From Cyanobacteria bacterium bin.51 (lineage in GTDB: Bacteria; Cyanobacteriota; Cyanobacteriia; PCC-6307; Cyanobiaceae), in NCBI GenBank assembly GCA_013203655.1, contig JABMPN010000073.1, positions 1 through 35,136 of the forward strand: a DNA stretch of 35,136 nt, given 5' to 3'. Shown here one piece after another: positions 1-9,370 of the stretch. Every line of letters begins with the position of its first letter. Positions within the stretch are counted from its first letter, which is position 1. The notes beneath the pieces were generated by a model that was given only the letters and a program-made list of their open reading frames with translations, searched no databases and was not told the DNA's origin. Both the position numbers and the translations under genes were made by a program.

Positions 1-76
1 GATGGCACCGGCAGACCCGCCCCATGAAAACTTCGTCTTCCCTGAAGAGGTCCTCCCCCGTGGTAACGCTCTCTAA
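1..76 (+). CDS. psbD: Photosystem II D2 protein, C-terminal end (partial)
   Basis: The frame beginning at base 2 reads [20 protein letters not shown] then GNAL and a TAA stop at 74-76. This is the typical D2 C-terminus ([17 protein letters not shown] in the family). D2 is a core subunit of the photosystem II reaction centre in the thylakoid membrane. The gene starts upstream of the window. Its end overlaps the start of psbC by 17 bp, the standard psbD-psbC arrangement in cyanobacteria and chloroplasts. Confidence 0.93.
   Translation, partial: MAPADPPHENFVFPEEVLPRGNAL
47..50 (+). promoter_or_regulatory. Ribosome binding site that decides the psbC start
   Basis: GAGG at 47-50, inside the psbD coding end, lies nine bases before the GTG at 60. 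The earlier in-frame ATG at 24 has no comparable Shine-Dalgarno sequence. This favours the GTG start known for psbC in related organisms. Confidence 0.65.
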
Positions 77-1448
77 TCCTTCCCTTGTTGCCGTTGGCGG
101 CAAGGATCTTGACTCCACAGGCTACGCCTGGTGGGCTGGCAATGCCCGCCTGATCAACCTCTCCGGCCGACTGCTGGGTGCGCACGTGGCCCACGCTGGC
201 CTGATGGTGTTCTGGGCCGGCGCGATGATGCTGTTCGAGGTGAGTCATTACAGCCTCGACAAACCGATGTACGAGCAGGGCCTGATCCTGTTCCCCCACG
301 TCGCCACCCTGGGCTATGGCGTCGGCCCCGGCGGTGAGGTCACCAGCCTCTATCCATTCTTCGTGGTCGGTGTTCTGCACCTGATCAGCTCCGCCGTGCT
401 TGGCCTCGGCGGCCTCTATCACGCCCTGCGCGGCCCTGAAGTGTTGGAGAACTATTCCTCCTTCTTCTCCCAGGACTGGCGCGATAAGAACCAGATGACC
501 AACATCATTGGGTATCACCTGATCCTGCTCGGTGTCGGCGCCCTGCTGCTGGTCTTCAAGGCGATGTTCTTCGGCGGCGTCTACGACACCTGGGCACCGG
601 GTGGTGGTGACGTGCGCATGATCACCAACCCCACCTTGAGCCCGGCCGTGATCTTCGGCTACCTCACCGCCGCTCCCTTCGGCGGCGAGGGCTGGATCAT
701 CGGGGTCAACTCGATGGAAGACATCATCGGCGGCCACATCTGGGTCGGCCTGATCTGCATCTTCGGTGGCATCTGGCACGTGATCACCAAGCCCTTCGGC
801 TGGGTGCGCCGTGCCTTCATCTGGAACGGTGAGGCCTACCTGAGCTACAGCCTCGGCGCTTTGAGCCTGATGAGCTTCATCGCTTCCACCTTCATCTGGT
901 TCAACAACACCGCCTATCCCTCCGAGTTCTACGGCCCCACCAACGCCGAGTCCTCGCAGGCCCAGAGCTTCACCTTCCTGGTTCGTGACCAGCGCCTCGG
1001 CGCCAACATCGGCTCGGCCATGGGCCCCACGGGTCTGGGTAAGTACCTGATGCGCTCCCCTACCGGTGAGATCATCTTCGGTGGTGAAACCATGCGCTTC
1101 TGGGACTTCCGCGGCCCCTGGCTCGAGCCCCTGCGTGGCCCCAACGGCCTCAGCCTCGACAAGCTGCAGAATGATATTCAGCCCTGGCAAGTGCGCCGGG
1201 CGGCTGAATACATGACCCACGCTCCGAACGCTTCGCTCAACTCTGTGGGCGGCATCATCACCGAGCCCAACTCGGTGAACTTCGTGAACGTGCGTCAGTG
1301 GCTCTCGGCCACCCAGTTCATCCTGGCCTTCTTCTTCCTCGTCGGTCACCTCTGGCATGCGGGCCGCGCCCGCGCCGCCGCCGCCGGTTTCGAGAAAGGG
1401 ATCGACCGCAAGGCCGAGCCCACCCTGGCCATGCCTGATCTCGACTGA
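60..1448 (+). CDS. psbC: Photosystem II CP43 chlorophyll-binding protein
   Basis: CP43 is an inner antenna protein of photosystem II: six transmembrane helices bind chlorophyll a, and the large lumenal loop contributes ligands to the Mn4CaO5 cluster. The product from GTG 60 has 462 residues and begins MVTLSNPS, like the family. The motif [12 protein letters not shown] contains the Glu and Arg known as CP43-Glu354 and Arg357 in standard numbering; the Glu is residue 343 counted from this start. Histidine-rich helix motifs such as GAHVAHAG and [19 protein letters not shown] are intact. An ATG at 24 would add 12 residues and increase the psbD overlap to 53 bp. I prefer GTG because of the GAGG at 47-50. 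The gene is co-transcribed with psbD and ends at a strong terminator. Confidence 0.97.
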   Translation: MVTLSNPSLVAVGGKDLDSTGYAWWAGNARLINLSGRLLGAHVAHAGLMVFWAGAMMLFEVSHYSLDKPMYEQGLILFPHVATLGYGVGPGGEVTSLYPFFVVGVLHLISSAVLGLGGLYHALRGPEVLENYSSFFSQDWRDKNQMTNIIGYHLILLGVGALLLVFKAMFFGGVYDTWAPGGGDVRMITNPTLSPAVIFGYLTAAPFGGEGWIIGVNSMEDIIGGHIWVGLICIFGGIWHVITKPFGWVRRAFIWNGEAYLSYSLGALSLMSFIASTFIWFNNTAYPSEFYGPTNAESSQAQSFTFLVRDQRLGANIGSAMGPTGLGKYLMRSPTGEIIFGGETMRFWDFRGPWLEPLRGPNGLSLDKLQNDIQPWQVRRAAEYMTHAPNASLNSVGGIITEPNSVNFVNVRQWLSATQFILAFFFLVGHLWHAGRARAAAAGFEKGIDRKAEPTLAMPDLD

Positions 1449-1491
1449 TCTCCTGAATCGTTCAGTGTTCAGGGTTCACTCATTCCCCTTT

Positions 1492-1516
1492 CCCCCGCAG
1501 TTGCGGGGGTTTTTTT
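1492..1516 (+). terminator. Rho-independent terminator of psbDC
   Basis: An 8-bp perfect stem (CCCCCGCA / TGCGGGGG) with a 2-base apical gap is followed by seven T at 1510-1516. It starts 43 bp after the psbC stop, so it should close the psbDC transcript. Confidence 0.9.
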
Positions 1517-1637
1517 ATGGGTGGAACAGGCCAGAGACCAGACCAGCCTTGTCATCACCTCAGCCTTGAGAGAAACAGTTGGGACAGGTTTGATCGATGG
1601 ATCATTCCTACGTTTGAAGGATCGTTGCAGTGATCCC

Positions 1638-2393
1638 TTGCCTCTCCATCCTTTCGCCAGCCGCGCCCTTGCCTGTGCGGCCATGCCCTTGGCGTTGTTC
1701 GCTGTGGCAAGGCCTGTGGCTGCCCAAAACGGCTCGATCGATTTTCCTCGCCGAGGCGTGGTCTGTGATCTGCCCGCCAGGAGGTGCTACACCGCCCAAG
1801 GCGTTTCTTTGGCGCTGACCCGCGAATTTTTCGGTAGCTACGCCGAACGTGAGCTGAGTTCCACGCAGACGGGCAACAGGCGCTCCAACACGTTCAAGTT
1901 GAGTGATGGAGACGTCTGCGATGTGCGCCAGCAAACCTGCTGGGATGACGGCCGGGGAGGCAAGAACGTGAGCAACACGCTCAGCAAGCAGCTGTTCGGC
2001 AGCAATGGCGCCTGGGGGAACAACGGTTCGCAGCCATCCGCCCAGGACAGCAGCTCCTGTGTGCTTCGCCGAGGGAACCGTGAGCTTTTCGATGGCTCCT
2101 GCCAGCTCAATCGTCGTGCGACGTCCAATGGAACCGCTTACAACGTGGAGCTCAGTGACGGACGGCGTTACAGCTTCTTCAACCGGGATGGACGGCTGGT
2201 GATGCGGGATTCCAATGGACTCTGGCCCGTGCAGATCAGCAACCGCAACGGGAATGTGGCCTTCCGTTGGGCCGATCTGCAACTGTCAACTCGGAATCAA
2301 AGCTGGGGGAACCAGGGGTCGCAGGGGGGCAGCCGCGATTTCAACCCAACCAGCAACTTCCTTCAAGACGTGTTCAACAACCTGTTCCGTTGA
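1638..2393 (+). CDS. Secreted YcgJ-like protein with duplicated Cys motif
   Basis: No function is known. The start is uncertain. An in-frame ATG at 1521 lies only five bases after the psbC terminator T-run, leaving no room for a promoter or ribosome site. TTG 1638 gives a credible signal peptide with a basic n-region, hydrophobic stretch and ARPVAAQ cleavage region; ATG 1683 is another option. The mature part has two related blocks: GVVCD-x5-C followed by ...ALTREFFGS, and GDVCD-x5-C followed by ...TLSKQLFGS. This resembles the YcgJ family of small secreted proteins of unknown function. A third part holds two more Cys and a Gly/Asp-rich beta segment ending RDSNGLWPV...FRWADLQL. Six conserved-looking Cys suggest disulfides in an exported protein. 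Confidence 0.7.
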   Translation: MPLHPFASRALACAAMPLALFAVARPVAAQNGSIDFPRRGVVCDLPARRCYTAQGVSLALTREFFGSYAERELSSTQTGNRRSNTFKLSDGDVCDVRQQTCWDDGRGGKNVSNTLSKQLFGSNGAWGNNGSQPSAQDSSSCVLRRGNRELFDGSCQLNRRATSNGTAYNVELSDGRRYSFFNRDGRLVMRDSNGLWPVQISNRNGNVAFRWADLQLSTRNQSWGNQGSQGGSRDFNPTSNFLQDVFNNLFR

Positions 2394-2406
2394 CGGTTGC
2401 GCCCCA

Positions 2407-2997
2407 TCAGCGGCACTCTGCCCGCAACCAGCGCCGCAACAGTGGCAGGCTCAGGCCGATCACGTTGCTGAAGCAGCCCTCGATCCGCTCCACCAGCAGG
2501 CCGCCCCGGCCCTCAAGCGCAAACCCACCGGCGCAGTGCAAAGGCTCACCTGTGGCCACATAGCTGTCAATTTCGGCGTCACTTAGGGCCGCGAACTGAA
2601 CTCTGGTGGTCACAGTGGCCAGCTGCAGTGGTGCCAGTACGGCCGGCCCGCGGCGCAGGCAGTGGCCGGTGTGGAGCTCCGCCCACTGGCCCGCCATCCG
2701 TCGCCAGCGCCGGCTCGCCTCGGCGGCATCGTCGGGCTTGCCGAACACTTCATTTTCAAAGACCAGCACGGAATCGCAACCCAGCACCAGCTCCTCCACT
2801 CCGGCTCCGGTTCCGGCCAGCGCTTCGGCCTTCGCCCTGGCCAGCCGTTGCACCAGCTGCTCAGCTGTGAGCTGGGGCGCCCCGGCCCCAATCGCGTCTT
2901 CGTCAACGCCGCTGACGGCATAGCGGTGTGCAATAGCGGCCTGCTCCAGCAGGCGCCGGCGCGCCGGCGAGGCGGAAGCGAGCAAGAGAGCCTGCAT
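2407..2997 (-). CDS. maf: Maf/YhdE-family nucleotide pyrophosphatase
   Basis: Maf proteins hydrolyse non-canonical or modified nucleoside triphosphates to monophosphates (house-cleaning), and some affect septum formation. The 196-residue product starts [17 protein letters not shown], the family N-terminal signature that binds substrate phosphates. It continues with [16 protein letters not shown], the [14 protein letters not shown] segment, and the end motif [10 protein letters not shown]...[11 protein letters not shown]. Length matches the family (about 190-200). The open frame extends further upstream, but that part overlaps the divergent gene and is unlike Maf. A second ATG nine codons up is possible. 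The last codon is 13 bp from the convergent YcgJ-like gene, with no terminator visible between them. Confidence 0.92.
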   Translation of the reverse strand: MQALLLASASPARRRLLEQAAIAHRYAVSGVDEDAIGAGAPQLTAEQLVQRLARAKAEALAGTGAGVEELVLGCDSVLVFENEVFGKPDDAAEASRRWRRMAGQWAELHTGHCLRRGPAVLAPLQLATVTTRVQFAALSDAEIDSYVATGEPLHCAGGFALEGRGGLLVERIEGCFSNVIGLSLPLLRRWLRAECR

Positions 2998-3069
2998 CGG
3001 CAGATCGTGGCAGCAGATGGCAGCCGCCATCCTCAACCGCCGCTGCCGGTCATCCAGGAGAATCGTGGG

Positions 3070-3507
3070 ATGGAGAGCGATTTCCCAAGCAGTCCGGAAC
3101 TGATCAGTTCTGCACCAATCAATTCTGCACCAATCAGTTCTGCACCAATCAGTGATGCCCGCTCGCTCAGCCGTGCCGCCAGTGGCCTTCGCTGTCTGCC
3201 GTTCTCCCGGGCGTTCTACACGCTGGTGCAAGGAGAGGCGATCAGCAGTGAGGCGCTCTGTCAACGCCCTGATTGGCGCAGGTTCTGTTTCGTCTCGATG
3301 GGTCCCGATCGGGTCGAAGAGCACTTCCTCTGGCTGATCAAGCTTGGCGTGCTCCGCCGTGAGGTGGATGGCCAGGGGCTGACCGAACGGGTGCGGCTGA
3401 CGCCGATGGGGCGTGAGCTGGTGGCTGGCTGGCCTGGTGAGATTCCCCGGGCCGGTCTGGCGGAACGGATCCACCAGAACCTGCGCCGCCACCGGCCACG
3501 GCTATGA
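3070..3507 (+). CDS. Conserved cyanobacterial protein, Npun_F0494-like
   Basis: The 145-residue protein resembles the cyanobacterial family named Npun_F0494, for which no function is established. The conserved core runs from [19 protein letters not shown] to [20 protein letters not shown] followed by RLTPMGREL; the pattern suggests a winged-helix-like fold (inference). ATG 3070 is preceded by AGGAG at 3056-3060 with nine bases between, a good start. The N-terminal 30 residues are a low-complexity Ser-Ala-Pro-Ile repeat absent from the core family. The stop overlaps the start of cobQ in an ATGA, so the two are probably translated together. It diverges from maf across 72 bp. Confidence 0.75.
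   Translation: MESDFPSSPELISSAPINSAPISSAPISDARSLSRAASGLRCLPFSRAFYTLVQGEAISSEALCQRPDWRRFCFVSMGPDRVEEHFLWLIKLGVLRREVDGQGLTERVRLTPMGRELVAGWPGEIPRAGLAERIHQNLRRHRPRL
3106..3150 (+). repeat. 15-bp tandem repeat x3, in frame
   Basis: Three consecutive 15-base units (agttctgcaccaatc, with one base changed in the middle copy) encode [15 protein letters not shown]. The unit length is a multiple of three, so copy-number change would lengthen or shorten the N-terminus of the protein without a frameshift. Confidence 0.95.
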
Positions 3508-5078
3508 GCGGCCGCCAGCTGGGCCATCCCCACGCCCTGATGGTGCTGGGCACCAGCAGTGGTGCCGGAAAATCGCTGATGGCAGCGGCCCTCTGCCGGG
3601 TGCTGCGCCGTCTTGGTGAGCAGCCCCTGCCCTTCAAGGGACAGAACATGAGCCTCAATGCCTGGGTGGACCGCGATGGCGGCGAGATGGCCTACAGCCA
3701 GGCCCTGCAGGCCTGGGCGGCGGGCCTGGAGCCGGAGGTGGCGATGAATCCGGTGCTGCTCAAGCCCCAGGGCGATAACAGCAGCGAGCTGATTCACCTG
3801 GGTCAGTCGGTGGGGGTAGCCCAGGCTGAGCACTACTACCGCGACTGGTTCCGCCCCGGCTGGGAAGCGATCCGGCAGGGCCTGGCCAGCCTTCAGGCCT
3901 CCTATCCCAGCGGACGGCTGGTGCTGGAGGGGGCCGGCAGCCCGGTGGAGGTGAACCTGCAGCACCGTGACCTCACCAATCTGCGCCTGGCCCAGTTCCT
4001 GGGGGCTCGCTGCCTGCTGGTGGCCGACATCGAAAGAGGGGGCGTGTTTGCCCAGATCATCGGCACCCTGGCCCTGCTGCGGCCCGTTGAGCGGCCATTG
4101 ATCGGCGGCATCCTGATCAACCGGTTTCGCGGCCGTCGCTCCCTGTTCGATGAAGGCCGCCGATGGCTGGAGCGGGAAACCGGGATTCCGGTGCTTGGGG
4201 TGATGCCCTGGCTCGATGAACTCTTCCCCCCCGAAGACTCCCTCGATCTGCTCGAACGGCGTGCCCGTAAACCCGATGCGGAGCTGGAGATCGCCGTGAT
4301 CCGGCTGCCGTCCATCAGCAATTTCTCCGATTTCGATCCGCTCGAAGCCGAGCCGAGCGTGAGGCTGCGCTGGTTGCGCCCCGGAGAGGCGCTCGGCAGC
4401 CCCGATGCCGTCGTGATTCCCGGCAGCAAGCAGACCCTGCGCGATCTGGCAGCCCTCAACTCCAGCCCGATGGCGGCGGAGCTGGAGCGCTTTGTCGCTG
4501 GTGGCGGCCACCTGTTCGGACTCTGCGGTGGCCTGCAGATGCTGGGAAGGGCCCTGGAGGATCCCCAGGGGCTGGAGGGTGGCGGCTCGGCGGCGGGCCT
4601 CGGATTTCTGCCGCTGCTTACCCGCTTCGACGTCGCCAAGGCCCTGCGCCAGAGCCAGGCCCGGGCCCTCTGGCCCGCACCGGCTGATCTGGAGCTGGCG
4701 GGTTTCGAGCTGCACCGGGGCCGCAGCCAGGTCCTGGAGCAAGGCCATGGCTGCCGGCCGCTGGCCAGCGCGGCCGATCTGGGCTGGTGGCGGCCCAGCG
4801 CCGGCGGTGGGGTGGTGGCCGGCACCTACCTGCATGGGGTGTTTGAAAGTGGCCCCTGGCGCCGCCGCTGGCTGAATCAACTGCGGCGGCGGCGGAGCCT
4901 GCCCGCCCTCAGCGAAGACCAGCCCCACCACAGCCGCCAGCGCGACGCCTTGCTCGATCGTCTCGCCGATGCCTTCGAGGCCCACGTGAACCTGGAGCCG
5001 CTGCTGGCTTTGCCAAGGCGCCAACTCAAGCGCCCACCCAGAATGGGTCTGCCGCTCGGTTCGTCCCTGTTGCCGTGA
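3504..5078 (+). CDS. cobQ: Cobyric acid synthase (glutamine-hydrolysing)
   Basis: CobQ amidates four carboxyl side chains of adenosylcobyrinic a,c-diamide using glutamine and ATP, a late step of cobalamin (or pseudocobalamin) synthesis. The 524-residue protein has an N-terminal ATP-binding domain with GTSSGAGKS (about residues 16-24), FKGQNMSLN, the [12 protein letters not shown] motif and [12 protein letters not shown]. The C-terminal class I glutaminase-like domain has [11 protein letters not shown] with catalytic Cys341, and TYLHGVFE with His444. Length is normal for the family. The start overlaps the preceding gene by 4 bp (ATGA) and the stop overlaps the following [2Fe-2S] gene by 4 bp (GTGA), so all three form one operon. 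Confidence 0.96.
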   Translation: MSGRQLGHPHALMVLGTSSGAGKSLMAAALCRVLRRLGEQPLPFKGQNMSLNAWVDRDGGEMAYSQALQAWAAGLEPEVAMNPVLLKPQGDNSSELIHLGQSVGVAQAEHYYRDWFRPGWEAIRQGLASLQASYPSGRLVLEGAGSPVEVNLQHRDLTNLRLAQFLGARCLLVADIERGGVFAQIIGTLALLRPVERPLIGGILINRFRGRRSLFDEGRRWLERETGIPVLGVMPWLDELFPPEDSLDLLERRARKPDAELEIAVIRLPSISNFSDFDPLEAEPSVRLRWLRPGEALGSPDAVVIPGSKQTLRDLAALNSSPMAAELERFVAGGGHLFGLCGGLQMLGRALEDPQGLEGGGSAAGLGFLPLLTRFDVAKALRQSQARALWPAPADLELAGFELHRGRSQVLEQGHGCRPLASAADLGWWRPSAGGGVVAGTYLHGVFESGPWRRRWLNQLRRRRSLPALSEDQPHHSRQRDALLDRLADAFEAHVNLEPLLALPRRQLKRPPRMGLPLGSSLLP

Positions 5079-5320
5079 CCCCTTCCCTGGTCAGCATCAC
5101 CTGGCCCGATGGCCGCACCACCCTCGCCCCCTGTGGCAGCTCCTGGCTGGCAGCAGCTGCGGCTGCAGGTCTGTTGATCCCCACCGGTTGTCTGGGGGGA
5201 AGCTGCGGGGCCTGCGAAATCGAGGTGAATGGGCGCGTGGTGCGTGCCTGTATCAGCAGTGTGCCTCCGGCCCGCAGTGGTGCCCTGGCGGTGTCTCTCG
5301 CCAGCGATCCCTACTGGTGA
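5075..5320 (+). CDS. Small stand-alone [2Fe-2S] protein
   Basis: The 81-residue protein carries Cys39-x4-Cys44-x2-Cys47-x11-Cys59 ([16 protein letters not shown] then VVRAC). This binds a [2Fe-2S] cluster in the Fer2 fold. The 11-residue gap to the last Cys matches the N-terminal cluster of CoxS/xanthine-dehydrogenase small subunits rather than plant-type ferredoxins, where it is about 29. The second, alpha-helical cluster domain of those subunits is absent. The GTG start at 5075 overlaps the cobQ stop (GTGA), so it is probably expressed with cobQ. It may pass electrons to an unknown partner; a role in corrin chemistry is only suggested by position. Its end overlaps the end of mnmA by 10 bp. 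Confidence 0.85.
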   Translation: MTPSLVSITWPDGRTTLAPCGSSWLAAAAAAGLLIPTGCLGGSCGACEIEVNGRVVRACISSVPPARSGALAVSLASDPYW

Positions 5321-6534
5321 GGGGGCGCAGTGGCAGGTTCCGGCTGAATCAGCCCACCGCCCAGCAGCACGGCACCGTCGTAGAAGACCGCCGCCTGGCC
5401 TGGGGTGATCGAGAACTGTTCCTCCTTGAACTGCAGCTGGCAGCGGGACGGCCGGCCAGCGGCCGCATCGGCCAGGCTCGGCTCCAGCGGCGTCAGCAGG
5501 GCCTTCACCGGCGCGCTGCGGTAACGCACCTGCACCTCCAGCTCCAGCGGCCGCTCGGGTGGATCAATCGATACCCAGTTGACCGCCCCGACCAGGCAAC
5601 CGCCCCGGGCCGCCTCAGAGCGCGGGGCCACCACCACCCGGTTCATGGCCGCATCGATGCGCAGCACATGCAGCGGCTCGCGCCAGGCCACGCCCAATCC
5701 TTTGCGCTGGCCGATGGTGAAGTGTTCGATACCGTCATGGCTGCCGAGCACAGTGCCATCGGCCAGGCAGATTTCGCCCTGGCGGGGCGGCAGGTAGGCA
5801 TCGAGGAATGCCTTCATCGAGCCGTGATGGTCGGCCAGGCAGAGGTCCTGGCTTTCCGGCTTGGCGGCGGTGCGCAGCCCGAGCCGTTCGGCTTCCAGCC
5901 GGGTGTCGGTCTTGCTGATCTCGCCGAGGGGGAAGACCAGCCTCTCAAGCACGGACTGCGGCAGGTCGTAGAGGAAATAGCTCTGGTCTTTCTGGCCATC
6001 GAGGCCGCGCAGCAGCTGGGTGCGACCGCTGGGGCTGAGCTCCGCCGGCAGCAGCCGGGCGTAGTGGCCGGTGGCAATCCGGCCGATCCCGCGTTGCTCG
6101 GCAGCCCACTCGAGCATGGGCGTGAACTTCACCTCCCGGTTGCAGCGCGAGCAGGGAAGTGGGGTCACGCCTGCGGCGTAGCCCTCCACCAGAAAATCGA
6201 CGATCTCGGCCTTGAAGCGTTCGCGCGAATCAACCACGTGATGGGGAACCGCCAACTGCTCGCAGAGGCCGGCGGCATCGACGAGGCCCTCGGCGCAGCA
6301 GCTGCCCTTGCCGCTCATCAGCCAGAGGGTGAGCCCTTCCACCTGCCAACCCGCCTGCACCAGCAAGGCCGCGCTCAAGGAGCTGTCGACGCCTCCGGAA
6401 AGACCCACCGCCACCCGCTGCTCACCCGGCCAGGCGCGCAGGCGCTCGATCGCCTCGGCTGTGGCCGGAGTAGCCGGAGTGGCCGGAGTGGCCGCTGTGG
6501 GGCGGGAAGAGCTGGTCAAACCGGACGACCTCAA
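5311..6534 (-). CDS. mnmA: tRNA-specific 2-thiouridylase MnmA
   Basis: MnmA thiolates U34 at the wobble position of tRNA Lys, Glu and Gln using ATP and sulfur from a persulfide relay. The ATP-PPase loop SGGVDS lies at residues 46-51. The catalytic Cys pair is Cys131 (in [10 protein letters not shown]) and Cys232 (in ESQDLC), and the GHYAR and KDQSYFLY motifs are present. The 407-residue length assumes the TTG at 6534. The first 30 residues are low complexity (ATP repeats) and not part of the fold, so a shorter start is possible. No ribosome site is evident for any of them. The gene converges with the [2Fe-2S] gene, overlapping by 10 bp, and diverges from the NAD(P)HX repair gene. Confidence 0.95.
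   Translation of the reverse strand: MRSSGLTSSSRPTAATPATPATPATAEAIERLRAWPGEQRVAVGLSGGVDSSLSAALLVQAGWQVEGLTLWLMSGKGSCCAEGLVDAAGLCEQLAVPHHVVDSRERFKAEIVDFLVEGYAAGVTPLPCSRCNREVKFTPMLEWAAEQRGIGRIATGHYARLLPAELSPSGRTQLLRGLDGQKDQSYFLYDLPQSVLERLVFPLGEISKTDTRLEAERLGLRTAAKPESQDLCLADHHGSMKAFLDAYLPPRQGEICLADGTVLGSHDGIEHFTIGQRKGLGVAWREPLHVLRIDAAMNRVVVAPRSEAARGGCLVGAVNWVSIDPPERPLELEVQVRYRSAPVKALLTPLEPSLADAAAGRPSRCQLQFKEEQFSITPGQAAVFYDGAVLLGGGLIQPEPATAPPHQ
6461..6496 (+). repeat. 9-bp tandem repeat x4 near the start of mnmA
   Basis: Four 9-base units related to gtggccgga (6461-6469, 6470-6478, 6479-6487, 6488-6496) encode the Ala-Thr-Pro repeats of the MnmA N-terminus on the minus strand. It is another frame-neutral coding repeat. 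Confidence 0.9.
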
Positions 6535-6598
6535 GGCTGAAACGGAGCAGAACTAGGCGCTGCTCCCATCATGGGACCAGCCCTGCGCCGCTGCCGCC

Positions 6599-8203
6599 GT
6601 GTTCCGCTGGCCCCCTCCGGATGCCGCCCACCTGCTGGTGCGCTCCGAGCAGATGGCGGCCCTGGAAGCCGAACTGTTCGCCAGTGGTCTGCCGGTGGCT
6701 GCCCTGATGGAAAAGGCGGCCCTGCAGATCAGCCGGCGGCTGCTGGCCCAGCCCGAGCGGCTGGCCGCTGGCGTGCTCGTGCTGGTCGGTCCGGGCCACA
6801 ACGGCGCCGACGGGCTGGTGGTGGCGCGGGAACTGCATTTGGCGGGCGTCGCCGTGCGGATCTGGTGCCCCTTTGAGCGCCAGAAACCCCTGGCTGCAGA
6901 ACACAGGCGGCATGCCTGCTGGTTGGGGATCCCGGCCCTGACGGCAGCACCGGACCCCGGCGATTCAGCCCTCTGGATCGATGCCCTGTTTGGCATCGGC
7001 CAACACCGCGCGCCGGCTGAGGATCTCCAGACCCTCCTGGCCGAGCGGCAGGCCGCCCGAGCCGGCCAGCTGGTGGCCATCGATGTGCCCACCGGACTCT
7101 GCGCCGATGAGGGCCGGGTTCTGGGCCGGGTGGCGGCTTGCGCCAGCCAGACGTTTTGTCTGGGATTGCTCAAGCAGGGCCTGGTGCAGGACAGCGCCCT
7201 GGCCTGGGTGGGCCAGCTGGAGCGATTCGATCTGGCCCTGCCGGCAGCCCTGCTGGCGGCCTTGCCGGTCAATCAGCCGCTGGGCCTGAGCGCCGCCGAC
7301 CTCGATACGGCGCCCAGATCCGCCCCGCCGCCTGAGGCCGCAAAATATGGCCGGGGCCGGCTGCTGGTGGTGGCAGGCAGCGATCGCTACCGGGGTGCGG
7401 CCCTGCTCAGCCTGCTGGGTGCCAGCGCCAGTGGCTGCGGCAGCCTCCGGGCTGCCGTGCCGGCCGCTGTGGCGGCCGGTCTCTGGGCGGTGCAGCCCCA
7501 GGTGGTGATTGAGGCCGCCCTGGCAGAAAGACCCGCAGGTGGTCTGGCGCTGGCTCCACTGGCTGGGCCGGGAGTCCTCGACCGCCTTGATGCCGTCTTA
7601 TTGGGACCGGGCATCGGCCACGGACCGGCTTGCGTTGACGACACTGACGAACCTGCCTGGCGAGCCCTGCAGGATTTCCCGGGCTTGCTGGTGCTCGATG
7701 CCGATGGCCTTAACCGGCTCGCTGGCGGAGCGGCGGGGTCAGCGGCCACCACCTGGTTGCAACAGCGCCGGGGATCGACCTGGCTGACCCCCCATGCCGG
7801 TGAATTTTCCCGACTCTTTCCCGATCTCGCCGGCCGGCCTCCGCTCGAGGCCGCCGCCGCCGCCGCGGGTCGTTGCCAGGTTTCGGTTTTGCTCAAGGGG
7901 GCTCGCACCGTGGTGGCGGCGGCTGATGGGCGGCGCTGGCAGCTGCTGGAGGCGGCGGCCGCCGCTGCCCGCGCCGGACTGGGAGATGTGCTGGCCGGTT
8001 ATGCGGCCGGACGGGGTGCCGCTGCGGGCTGGGGCGATCTCTTCAAGCACGATCGCTCCGATGGGGGCGGGGGACTGCTGGCCGCTGTGGCCCTGGAGCA
8101 TGCCCAGGCCGGCTTGGCGAGCTGCAGGGAGCAGGGCCAGGGAGCAGCGACGCCCCAAGCGATTGCCCAGCAGTTGTCAGGACGTGCAGGCCGGGTGGCT
8201 TAG
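6599..8203 (+). CDS. nnr: Bifunctional NAD(P)HX epimerase / dehydratase
   Basis: This metabolite-repair enzyme restores NAD(P)H from its hydrated form: the N-terminal domain (YjeF/NnrE) epimerises R- and S-NAD(P)HX, and the C-terminal ribokinase-like domain (NnrD) dehydrates S-NAD(P)HX using ADP or ATP. The 534-residue fusion has GPGHNGADG at 64-72, DALFGIG and AIDVPTGL in the first half. The second half shows YGRGRLLVVAGS, LLGPGIG, DADGLN, LTPHAGEF (about 396) and AGLGDVLAG around Asp463. The last motif is usually GTGDVLAG, so Thr is replaced by Leu here. The start is a GTG at 6599 without a clear ribosome site. The gene is followed by 192 bp before the sigma factor. Confidence 0.93.
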   Translation: MFRWPPPDAAHLLVRSEQMAALEAELFASGLPVAALMEKAALQISRRLLAQPERLAAGVLVLVGPGHNGADGLVVARELHLAGVAVRIWCPFERQKPLAAEHRRHACWLGIPALTAAPDPGDSALWIDALFGIGQHRAPAEDLQTLLAERQAARAGQLVAIDVPTGLCADEGRVLGRVAACASQTFCLGLLKQGLVQDSALAWVGQLERFDLALPAALLAALPVNQPLGLSAADLDTAPRSAPPPEAAKYGRGRLLVVAGSDRYRGAALLSLLGASASGCGSLRAAVPAAVAAGLWAVQPQVVIEAALAERPAGGLALAPLAGPGVLDRLDAVLLGPGIGHGPACVDDTDEPAWRALQDFPGLLVLDADGLNRLAGGAAGSAATTWLQQRRGSTWLTPHAGEFSRLFPDLAGRPPLEAAAAAAGRCQVSVLLKGARTVVAAADGRRWQLLEAAAAAARAGLGDVLAGYAAGRGAAAGWGDLFKHDRSDGGGGLLAAVALEHAQAGLASCREQGQGAATPQAIAQQLSGRAGRVA

Positions 8204-8395
8204 CGGAGGCCAGCAACCCTGATCATCCAGATCAGTAACCCTGAAGATTACGGCAGCTACCCATAGCCGAGCCGAAGCGAGAGGCAAGTCACAGCATTGG
8301 TTGTGTCGTTTTGCACGCAGGCCCTCGAACAGTTGTTGAAATCACATCCAGGAATTGGTATTTCCAAGAGATTGGCGATCAATTTTTCAGGATTC

Positions 8396-9370
8396 ATGCC
8401 AACCGCCAGTCTTCAGATCAGGGAAAGCAGTCGTCGGCGCAGCAACGATCCCGTCAGCTGGTACCTGGCCACGATTGGGCGCGAACCACTGCTCACCCCA
8501 GCCGAGGAGATCGAACTGGGCAATCAGGTCCAGACGATGATGCGCTTGCTGGAGAACGGTGAGCCGGCCACTCCCAGCGAGCGTCAGAAGAAGGTGCTGC
8601 GCATCGGCCGGCGCTCCAAGCAGCGGATGATGAAAGCCAATCTGAGGCTGGTGGTCAGCATCGCCAAGAAATACCAGGGCAGGGGCTTGGAGCTGCTGGA
8701 CCTGGTTCAGGAGGGATCCCTCGGTCTGGAGCGGGCCGTGGAGAAATTTGATCCCACCCGCGGCTACAAATTCTCCACCTACGCCTTCTGGTGGATCCGC
8801 CAGAGCATGACCCGGGGGATCGCCTGCCATTCGCGCACGATTCGCTTGCCGGTCCACCTCGGAGAACGGCTCGGTGCCGTGCGCCGGGTGAGCCTGGAGC
8901 TGGCCCAGAAACTGGGCGCCATGCCCAGCCGCGGCGAGATTGCCGAAGCCATGGCGATCCCGATCGAGGAGCTTGATTCGCTGCTGCGTCAGTCGCTGAC
9001 CACATCCAGCCTCGATGCGCCGATCAACGGCGACGAGGGACGCAGTTCGCTTGGCGAGCTGGTGGCCAACCCGGCCAGCCAGGAGCCCCTGGAGCTGCTG
9101 GAGCGGGCCATGCACTTGGACCAGCTCGATGTCTGGCTCAGCCATCTCTCGGAGCAAGAGCGCAAGGTGCTGGAGATGCGCTACGGCGTTAACGGGACCC
9201 AGCGCAGCACTCTGGCCGAGATCGGCCGACTGATGCAGGTGTCAAGGGAGCGGGTGCGGCAGGTGGAGCTCAAGGCCCTGCGCAAGCTGCGGGCCCTCAC
9301 GGATCAGCCCCAAACAGATCAGCCGCAAACAGTGCAGCCGCTCAGTCTTCAGCCCAGATGTAGCGGGTGA
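8396..9370 (+). CDS. Group 2 (RpoD-like, non-essential type) sigma-70 factor
   Basis: This sigma factor directs RNA polymerase to promoters. Regions 2.1-2.4 lie at about residues 80-150 ([39 protein letters not shown]), followed by region 3. Region 4.2 near the end ([18 protein letters not shown]) supplies the helix-turn-helix for the -35 box. Region 1.1 is absent and the length is 324, as in cyanobacterial group 2 factors used in nutrient, light or stress responses. The tail carries a TDQPQ repeat. ATG 8396 is preceded by AGGA at a short three-base spacing; a TTG at 8297 would add 33 residues. A weak promoter (TTGAAA 8336, TATTTC 8359, 17-base spacing) may precede it. The 3' end overlaps pdhA by 29 bp. 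I cannot assign it to SigB, C, D or E. Confidence 0.93.
   Translation: MPTASLQIRESSRRRSNDPVSWYLATIGREPLLTPAEEIELGNQVQTMMRLLENGEPATPSERQKKVLRIGRRSKQRMMKANLRLVVSIAKKYQGRGLELLDLVQEGSLGLERAVEKFDPTRGYKFSTYAFWWIRQSMTRGIACHSRTIRLPVHLGERLGAVRRVSLELAQKLGAMPSRGEIAEAMAIPIEELDSLLRQSLTTSSLDAPINGDEGRSSLGELVANPASQEPLELLERAMHLDQLDVWLSHLSEQERKVLEMRYGVNGTQRSTLAEIGRLMQVSRERVRQVELKALRKLRALTDQPQTDQPQTVQPLSLQPRCSG

Noticed and set aside
3261-5024. A 587-codon open frame antisense to cobQ
   Set aside because: It is rich in Gln, His, Ala and Pro, with no family motif, and mirrors the codon pattern of cobQ. Long antisense open frames are expected in GC-rich DNA.
8219-8235. CTGATC / GATCAG hairpin after the NAD(P)HX repair gene
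   Set aside because: A 6-bp stem with no T-run and no nearby promoter match; too weak to call a terminator or operator.
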